From assembly GCA_017999195.1 (NCBI GenBank), contig JAGOBP010000049.1, positions 1-13,027 of the forward strand: a stretch of DNA of 13,027 nt. The letters run 5' to 3'. The translations under genes were made by a program, and so were the position numbers. The DNA comes from Thermoflexales bacterium. GTDB taxonomy: Bacteria; Chloroflexota; Anaerolineae; Fen-1058. Of the stretch, positions 5,753-11,199 are shown piece after piece. Numbering within the stretch: position 1 is the stretch's first letter; each line of letters begins with the position of its first letter. The notes under the pieces were generated by a model that was given only the letters and a program-made list of their open reading frames with translations, was not told the origin of the DNA and made no database searches.

Positions 5753-7860
5753 ACCCACCTCCTCCGCTCATCAATCGTGTCTTTGGCAAAATCGGGCAGG
5801 CCGTGGCCATTCGCTGGCGACACTTCAAAAAGTACCAGATCGACGGCGAATGGCAGGGCCTGAAGTTGGTGCGCCGCGTGTGGCAGGTGCGGCCGTTGGG
5901 CCGCCTGGGTCTGCTCGCGCTGATCATCGGCGCGATTCTCGCCGCCACACAGATCGAGGCGCGGGCCGCGCAGCCGCTGGGCGCGGATGTGGCCCTGCCC
6001 TTGTCCGTCACCATCGTCGGCGCAGTGCTGTTTGCCCTGGGCTGGGCGTTTGCCCTGAGTGCAGCATTGACCCTGCCGTTGTGGGGCTATTTCATCGTAG
6101 CGGCGTATTTGAGTTGGCACGGCATTTTCATCGGCGGGAATCTGGCAGGCACGCCGCTATTTGCTTTGCCGACAGTGTGGATGTTGCTGATCGGCTGGCG
6201 TGTGGCGCGCCTTCAAAAAGGTCGTTGGCGTTTCTGGTTCTTGATCCTGTGCCTGGGCGCGGCGTATCTGACCTATGGCGCATTCGGCTTGAGGTGCATC
6301 TTTACGGGCGATTGGGAAGTCTTCGCGCCGATCACGCTGGGTGCAATCTACTTCGGCGCGCTGACCAATCGGTACACGCTGAAACGTTTTTCATCCCCTC
6401 CAATCGAAACAACCTCACGCAACGCCCAGCGCGCCGCCCAATCTCCATCAGAGATTGGGGTACGGCGAGCCGCAAAGCAGCAAAGCAAAATCCCATTTCT
6501 TAGCATCTTGGCGGCTTTGCGTGAGATCTTCTTCGTTGACGCCGATTCTCAGTCGCCGCCGAAAGCCAATCGGGTGTTTGGCGGGACGCTGATCGTGATC
6601 GGCTTGTTTTTTGCACTCGGCATCGCGCGTGATTCCGTTCTGGCGGGCAGCAACACGTTGTTGACGATGCGCGGCCTGTTGGGCGTGGTAGATTTGTTCT
6701 GGCTGTGGCTGGGCGCGGGCTTGTTTCAGGGCGCGATCGAGCTGGGCAAGTGGGTCGCCAAAGAAAGCATCGCGTTCTTCTCGGGGCGCGTGACGCGCGT
6801 GATTTTTCCGCTACTGTGGATCGGCACGGGCGTGTTCAGTTGGATCGCCACGCATGATCTATCGGTGGAGACGACGGTCTTTGCCTATAACATCGGCCTG
6901 AGCGAGTGGGTAAACACGTGGAGCAATCCCGATTATTGGGGCGTGTATTATCAGTTCTTCGCCAGCCTGGTGGCGATAATCATTTTCGTGTTCTTCGTGA
7001 TCCGGCGACGCTGGACGGACGATAAGTTGGCGTGGCTCAGCGGCCTGTGGCTGGCTACTTACATCGGCGTAGTGGGCTTTTTCTCAAACTTCGAATCGTT
7101 CGGCACACTGGAGGCCGATGCCGCCGCGCCGCTGGCCTTCTGGACGGGCTTTACGCTGATCGGCGGGCTGGTGTGGGAGATGGCCAAGAGCAATGCCGAT
7201 TGGTCCAAGATCGCCAACGACCGCATCCTGGCGCTGATCGCGTGGCTGCTGCTGATGTTGAGCGTGTGCGTGGTGACTTTGGGCGCGGGCTTGCCCGAAC
7301 TGGTCATGGAGTACACGCTGTACTCGTTCTTCGGCGTGATTTATCTGGGCTTGCCGTTAGTGGCGTATGATTTTGTGTGCGAGCGCAAGGGCTATGAAGC
7401 GCTATCGATGTGGAACTTGCTTGGCTTGTTTGTCATCGGCGTGCTCAGCGCGAGCCTTGTTTTAGGGCTTGATCCGAAGGCGGGCGCGTACTTCTTGATC
7501 GCGCCGCTCGTGTGGGCGATGGGACTGCTCCTCTGGGGCAAGCGGCTGGCCCGATTGTCCTCCGCGCTCGACGGTCTGGTGGGCGGCGGGGCGCTGGCGT
7601 TGGGCTTCGTGACGTTTTGGATGTCGCCGCAGATTTTGCCCGTGCCGTTCCTGTCGATCTGGCAGCAGTGGCAGGATCGCTATATGCTCGTGCCGCTGAA
7701 TCGTCCGCTGTTGCTGGACGCGCAATGGGCCTTTACGCTGATTGCGTTGGGCGCAGGGATGTTGATCGGGTGGGCGTTTACACGCAACTGGCGCGTGCGC
7801 ATAGCCGCCGTCATCATCGCTGCGCTGGTGTTGGGCGGCATCGCGCCATTGGGGTTGTGA
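5749..7860 (+). CDS. Large polytopic membrane protein, function unknown
   Basis: Integral membrane protein of 703 residues that I do not recognise. A basic, Pro-rich N-terminus (MNPPPPLINRVFGKIGQAVA, then Arg/Lys-rich sequence to about residue 52) precedes about six hydrophobic segments (roughly 51-70, 85-108, 110-128, 136-151, 161-180, 190-206). A hydrophilic basic linker (about 212-275) follows, then roughly ten or more further membrane segments to the C-terminus. The only sizeable likely external loop is the Trp/Asn/Tyr-rich stretch near IGLSEWVNTWSNPDYWGVYY. No catalytic or transport motif stands out. The start overlaps the stop of the ELWxSDGT gene as ATGA, so the two are translationally coupled and may act together at the cell surface (inference). 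The linker is partly encoded by a palindromic element (6414-6525), so the gene may be two membrane domains joined or disturbed by an insertion. Confidence 0.8.
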   Translation: MNPPPPLINRVFGKIGQAVAIRWRHFKKYQIDGEWQGLKLVRRVWQVRPLGRLGLLALIIGAILAATQIEARAAQPLGADVALPLSVTIVGAVLFALGWAFALSAALTLPLWGYFIVAAYLSWHGIFIGGNLAGTPLFALPTVWMLLIGWRVARLQKGRWRFWFLILCLGAAYLTYGAFGLRCIFTGDWEVFAPITLGAIYFGALTNRYTLKRFSSPPIETTSRNAQRAAQSPSEIGVRRAAKQQSKIPFLSILAALREIFFVDADSQSPPKANRVFGGTLIVIGLFFALGIARDSVLAGSNTLLTMRGLLGVVDLFWLWLGAGLFQGAIELGKWVAKESIAFFSGRVTRVIFPLLWIGTGVFSWIATHDLSVETTVFAYNIGLSEWVNTWSNPDYWGVYYQFFASLVAIIIFVFFVIRRRWTDDKLAWLSGLWLATYIGVVGFFSNFESFGTLEADAAAPLAFWTGFTLIGGLVWEMAKSNADWSKIANDRILALIAWLLLMLSVCVVTLGAGLPELVMEYTLYSFFGVIYLGLPLVAYDFVCERKGYEALSMWNLLGLFVIGVLSASLVLGLDPKAGAYFLIAPLVWAMGLLLWGKRLARLSSALDGLVGGGALALGFVTFWMSPQILPVPFLSIWQQWQDRYMLVPLNRPLLLDAQWAFTLIALGAGMLIGWAFTRNWRVRIAAVIIAALVLGGIAPLGL
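6414..6525. repeat. MITE-like palindromic element inside a coding region
   Basis: CTCACGCAA (6414-6422) is exactly mirrored by TTGCGTGAG (6517-6525), forming 9-bp terminal inverted repeats 112 bp apart end to end. Inside is a perfect hairpin CCCAATCTC (6437-6445) / GAGATTGGG (6451-6459) with a 5-base loop, plus two GCAAAGC copies (6472-6478, 6480-6486) complementary to GCTTTGC (6514-6520). It is read in frame as residues 222-259 of the membrane protein, with no stop codon. The style (CAAAG / CTTTGCGTGAG phrases) is that of dispersed intergenic repeats. No clear target-site duplication is seen. Copy number elsewhere cannot be judged here. Confidence 0.55.
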
Positions 7861-7983
7861 TGGTCCTCGCAGGGTTGTTTGTTGGATAGTGGTAGGGGCG
7901 AAGAGCGACAGCCTGTCGGAGGTGGTCGTCAAGTAAGCGCGGCTGAAACCGGCTCTGGTGCAGTCCACAGATCAGACTGTCGA
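7861..7983. other. Intergenic spacer without recognised gene
   Basis: No plausible coding frame is seen between the membrane protein stop and the promoter at 7984. Only a small hairpin, CGACA (7906-7910) / TGTCG (7914-7918), is visible, with no T-run after it, so I do not call it a terminator. Confidence 0.5.
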
Positions 7984-8013
7984 TTGACTTACCTGGTGAC
8001 AATGAAATATACT
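7984..8013 (+). promoter_or_regulatory. Sigma-70-type promoter for the CxxC protein/propeller operon
   Basis: TTGACT (7984-7989) and TATACT (8008-8013), each one base from consensus, are 18 bases apart. Transcription would start near 8020, giving a leader of about 88 nt before the ATG at 8108. It lies in the only sizeable gap upstream of this gene pair. Confidence 0.65.
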
Positions 8014-8066
8014 GGCGGCAGGCTGGTTTCCTGGCCAATGACGCCGTTTTGATTATCCCGTTCCTG

Positions 8067-8085
8067 ATACGGCTACGGGCCGTGT
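8067..8085 (+). promoter_or_regulatory. Small leader hairpin upstream of the CxxC gene
   Basis: ATACGGC (8067-8073) pairs with GCCGTGT (8079-8085), including one G-U pair, around the loop TACGG. It ends 5 bases before the ribosome binding site GAGAAAGGG (8091-8099). It could modulate translation. It matches no riboswitch class I recognise. Confidence 0.35.
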
Positions 8086-8107
8086 CGCCTGAGAAAGGGT
8101 TTTGCGC

Positions 8108-8434
8108 ATGACACCCAAACCCTATTGCGCTCTGCCCGCCGACCACGGCCTGACGTGCCTACGCAACAGCCTGATCCGCCTGCGGCGATTAGCGAATGAT
8201 CACGGCGATCAGTACACCCACATCGAGACACTCTATCAATGTCCGGTGTGCGGCGGACTGTACAAGTACGTTTATCACAGCCTGTACCAAACGCGCAACT
8301 TCGACGCGGAGGAGGGCTGGGCTGTGAACGAAGACCACTACTACAAGGTGGGCGAAAGCAACGGAAGCGCGGTGCGGTTCCCGATGGGGGAGGCCCGCCT
8401 CTACGGCTATCACGACGAAACGGCTGAACAATAG
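8108..8434 (+). CDS. Small hypothetical protein with CPVC zinc-ribbon-like motif
   Basis: A 108-residue cytosolic-looking protein with no signal peptide or membrane segment; I do not recognise the family. It has Cys7 and Cys17 near the N-terminus and a QCPVCGGLYKY knuckle (Cys45, Cys48), so a metal site using two or four cysteines is possible. The second half is rich in Tyr, Asp and Glu (for example YHSLYQTRNFDAEEGWAV). ATG 8108 is chosen because GAGAAAGGG lies 8 nt upstream; an in-frame TTG at 8102 is less likely. It follows its own promoter and is 29 bases before the propeller protein, so the two are probably co-transcribed, although nothing in the sequences links their functions. Confidence 0.75.
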   Translation: MTPKPYCALPADHGLTCLRNSLIRLRRLANDHGDQYTHIETLYQCPVCGGLYKYVYHSLYQTRNFDAEEGWAVNEDHYYKVGESNGSAVRFPMGEARLYGYHDETAEQ

Positions 8435-8463
8435 CCGTCACCACGTTGCGCGAAAGACTGACT

Positions 8464-10494
8464 ATGACCAATTACCACCTAACCCGCACAACAGCGATCT
8501 GCCTGGCAAGCGTGGTCGTGATGACGCTGGGACTTCTCATCTTCACCTCGACGCCGACCACCACGGCGTTGATTCAACTCAACACTTCGGCGGTTCAGAC
8601 GTACAGTTGGACAAAAACCTGGGGTCACGCCTCAGGCGACGCCTCGGCCGCAGACATGGCCGTGGACCGCTGGGGCAATCTGTACGTGGCCGGCCAATTC
8701 AGCGGCACGGTCAACTTCGATCCGGCGGGCGTCAACCTCAGCGCCACTTTTACCTCATCCAACCACACCGTTGACGCCTACCTGGTCAAACTGGATGCGA
8801 ATGGCCATTACCAGTGGGCCAAAACCTGGGGGACCAGCGCCGGTGCCTGTGGCGGCCCTGCCAGCCGGGGCTGTGGACGCGAGGCAGCCAACAGCGTCGC
8901 GGTGGACGCTGCGGGCGATGCGTATGTGGCGGGCCTGTTCCAAAATACCGTCAACTTTGGCAACGGCCATACGGCCATTTCAAACGCGCCGAACGGCAGC
9001 AACAATATCTTCTTCACCAAATTCGCGGCGGATGGCACCAATCAATGGGTGCGCGCCTGGGGCGGCACGACCAGCGGCGAGGCCTACTCGCTGGCACTGG
9101 ATGCCACCCGCGGCTATGCGTATGTGCAAGGCGACTGGTCAACCAATCCCCCTACCGGCACGGTGGACTTTAACCCGGGCGGGCCGGACGGACAGCGCGC
9201 CAACCACGGCTTCTTCGACGCCTTCCTGGTTCAATACGACTTGAACGGCAACTTTCAATGGGTGCGCACATGGGGCGGCAGCCGGTATGATGATGGGACA
9301 GGCGTGACGGTGGATGAGGCGACCGGGAATATCTACGTGTGTGGAATGTACGGCAGCCAGGACATCAACTTCGACCCGACCAAAAATCCGGCGTCGAATG
9401 GCGCACAGCACCCGGCTTCAGACGACAGCAATACGCTGGTGGATATCTTCCTCACTGCGTTCGACGCCCACGGCAACTGGCGGTGGGTAAGGACCTGGGG
9501 CGGAGCAGGTTATGAAGATGCAGGCAGCATACCCGCGGTGGACCATGCCGGCAATGTTTATGCGGTGGCCCGCTTCGGTTGCCAGAACTGCAACTTCAAG
9601 GTAGGCGCCAATGGGCCAATCACCCCGGGTGTTGTGTATACCGCCTCGGGCACATTCGACATGGCCATCAGCAAGTTCGACGCCAACGGCAATTACCTGT
9701 GGTCGCAAGCGCGAGGCGGGCCGCTGATTGACCAGCCGCTTAGCCTGGTGGTGGATGAAGCGAACAACGTCTACGTCGCGGGCATGGTGGATAGATCCAT
9801 GGGCGGCAGTTTGTTCAATCCGATCATCACCTCGACCGTGGCGCTCATCAAGTTTTCCCCCGACGGACCGCTCCAATGGACCAAGACCTGGGGCGGAACT
9901 GGCAACGACATGCCGGGGGGCATGACACTGGATGGAGCGAGAAATCTGTACATTCCCGGGCAATTCCAGTACACCGACGACTTTAATCCGGGCAACAGCG
10001 TGGACAACATCCCCGCCCGCGGCGTGTTGGATGCCTCCCTAACGCAATATCTGACCGAAACGCCGATCACGGCTCTATCGGGCGGAGTGGTAACGGTAAC
10101 GACGGGCGTGACCACGGTCATGACCTTCCCGGCGTCAGTCGCGCCGATCACAATCACTGAGAATTTGACGAACACCCAGCCTGTGTCGGGAAACTTGATG
10201 GCTTTAGGGCCAGCGCTCATCGTTCACGCGACGGATGTCAACGGCACGTCCCTCACCAACCTGGCGGCGCCTTTCACGCTGACCGTCCACTACACGCCCG
10301 CCGATGCGGCGCGCTTCAACGGCTTCACGCTGCAAATCTATTATTGGGACGCACAGGCGAGCACGTGGCAAGCCATCAACACAACGGCGGATACCGATAC
10401 GCACACGCTCACGGCACACGTGACCCGATTGGGAATGTTGGCCGTCTTGGGGGGCGAGGGAACCAAAGTGTTTTTGCCCTTCGTCAATCGCTAA
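8464..10494 (+). CDS. Secreted seven-bladed propeller-like repeat protein (SBBP-like)
   Basis: Exported protein of 676 residues. An N-terminal hydrophobic signal (about residues 11-30) is followed by seven repeats whose W-x-[KR]-x-W-G strands start near residues 49, 118, 195, 266, 341, 413 and 472. The repeats carry recurrent ADGxxQWVRTWGG and VDxxGNxYVAGxFxxTVNFDPxG patterns, typical of SBBP or beta-propeller repeats, and seven units suggest a closed seven-bladed propeller. A C-terminal beta-rich domain (about 535-665) contains FTLTVHYTPADAARFNG and LQIYYWDAQASTWQAI. The protein ends TKVFLPFVNR, like the tail of the ELWxSDGT protein. Copy 6 is divergent (WSQARGG), and a CQNC pair lies in blade 5. 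ATG 8464 is preferred; its upstream GAAAGA is a weak Shine-Dalgarno, and TTG 8446 is an alternative that would lengthen the N-terminus by six residues. Ligand or partner unknown. Confidence 0.85.
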   Translation: MTNYHLTRTTAICLASVVVMTLGLLIFTSTPTTTALIQLNTSAVQTYSWTKTWGHASGDASAADMAVDRWGNLYVAGQFSGTVNFDPAGVNLSATFTSSNHTVDAYLVKLDANGHYQWAKTWGTSAGACGGPASRGCGREAANSVAVDAAGDAYVAGLFQNTVNFGNGHTAISNAPNGSNNIFFTKFAADGTNQWVRAWGGTTSGEAYSLALDATRGYAYVQGDWSTNPPTGTVDFNPGGPDGQRANHGFFDAFLVQYDLNGNFQWVRTWGGSRYDDGTGVTVDEATGNIYVCGMYGSQDINFDPTKNPASNGAQHPASDDSNTLVDIFLTAFDAHGNWRWVRTWGGAGYEDAGSIPAVDHAGNVYAVARFGCQNCNFKVGANGPITPGVVYTASGTFDMAISKFDANGNYLWSQARGGPLIDQPLSLVVDEANNVYVAGMVDRSMGGSLFNPIITSTVALIKFSPDGPLQWTKTWGGTGNDMPGGMTLDGARNLYIPGQFQYTDDFNPGNSVDNIPARGVLDASLTQYLTETPITALSGGVVTVTTGVTTVMTFPASVAPITITENLTNTQPVSGNLMALGPALIVHATDVNGTSLTNLAAPFTLTVHYTPADAARFNGFTLQIYYWDAQASTWQAINTTADTDTHTLTAHVTRLGMLAVLGGEGTKVFLPFVNR

Positions 10495-10533
10495 TCTTGA
10501 GATAAGCCAAATACACCCATAAGAGGCCGAACC

Positions 10534-11076
10534 ATGTCACGTTATATCGCCTTTCTCCGCGCCATCAACGTCGGCGGTCACACCGTCAAAATGGACTACC
10601 TGACCAAACTCTTCATCGCGATGGACTTCACCCACGTGGAGACCTTCATCGCCAGCGGCAACGTCGTGTTCGATTCAAACGCGACCAACCTCGCGACGCT
10701 GGAAAAGAAGATTGCCAAACATCTGCACAAAGAACTGGGCTACGAAGTTGCCACGTTCATCCGTACCCCGATCGAGTTGGCGGCCATCACCACGTATCAA
10801 CCTTTTCCCAAGGCCGCCTTCGAGGCCGCCGCCGCCTTCAACATCGCTTTTCTGGCGCAGTCGCCCGACGAAGCCACGGTGCGCAAGTTGATGGCGCTGA
10901 GGACTGATATCGACGACTTCCACGTGCAGGGCCGCGAGGTGTATTGGCTGTGCCGCGTCAAGCAAAGCGACTCGAAATTCTCGAATGTGGTGCTGGAGAA
11001 AACGCTGGGGCAATCTGCAACGCTGCGGGGGATCAGCACGCTGATCAAAATGGCGGCGAAGTATCCGCCACAGTAG
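10534..11076 (+). CDS. DUF1697 domain protein
   Basis: Single-domain protein of 180 residues, the usual family length. It opens with SRYIAFLRAINVGGHTVKM, the DUF1697 N-terminal signature, followed by THVETFIASGNVVFDS, the second signature. The C-terminal SKFSNVVLEKTLGQSATLRG matches the family's SKxSNxxxEKxLGxxATxRN segment except that the usual R-N-W-N/R-T-V reads R-G-I-S-T-L. The biochemical role of the family is unknown. AAGAGG (10521-10526) precedes ATG 10534 by 7 nt. The gene is 39 bases after the propeller gene on the same strand, and it is convergent with the PA14 gene. Confidence 0.92.
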   Translation: MSRYIAFLRAINVGGHTVKMDYLTKLFIAMDFTHVETFIASGNVVFDSNATNLATLEKKIAKHLHKELGYEVATFIRTPIELAAITTYQPFPKAAFEAAAAFNIAFLAQSPDEATVRKLMALRTDIDDFHVQGREVYWLCRVKQSDSKFSNVVLEKTLGQSATLRGISTLIKMAAKYPPQ

Positions 11077-11101
11077 TACGAGGCATTCACCCAGAACACA
11101 A

Positions 11102-11150
11102 ATTTGAGGCTTTAGACTGGAAAGTCACCTCTCCAGCTAAAGCCTCAAAT
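11102..11150. terminator. Long palindrome between convergent genes, likely bidirectional terminator
   Basis: ATTTGAGGCTTTAG (11102-11115) is exactly complementary to CTAAAGCCTCAAAT (11137-11150). After one bulged A (11116), CTGG (11117-11120) pairs with CCAG (11133-11136), giving an 18-bp stem with a 12-nt loop. Read on the minus strand it is followed by a T-rich TTGTGTTCT; on the plus strand by CTTGTCT. Its position, 25 bases after the DUF1697 stop, suits termination of both genes, though it could be a dispersed repeat. Confidence 0.6.
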
Positions 11151-11176
11151 CTTGTCTACCGCGCTTTGTGGATGCA

Positions 11177-11197
11177 GGGCAAGTTGGCCACTTGCCC
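11177..11197. repeat. Perfect 8-bp palindrome next to the PA14 gene stop
   Basis: GGGCAAGT (11177-11184) and ACTTGCCC (11190-11197) flank the 5-base loop TGGCC. It ends 3 bases before the stop codon of the minus-strand PA14 gene. There is no T-run on either side, so this is either a weak terminator stem or a small dispersed repeat. Confidence 0.5.
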
Positions 11198-11199
11198 CA

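Noticed and set aside
5539..6120. Minus-strand open frame of 193 codons across the ELWxSDGT/membrane gene junction
   Set aside because: It lies opposite two well-supported coupled genes, and its product is a low-complexity shadow rich in Gln, Arg and His.
5749..7860. Frameshifted or broken membrane gene because of the repeat-like insert
   Set aside because: The frame is continuous through 6414-6525, and hydrophobic segments continue in the same frame on both sides, so it is treated as one intact gene.
8060..8105. Riboswitch, TPP type, suggested by a CTGAGA box in the leader
   Set aside because: Only the short CTGAGA string matches; the ACCCTTTGAACCTGAT-type partner and helices are absent, and the downstream gene is not a thiamine gene.
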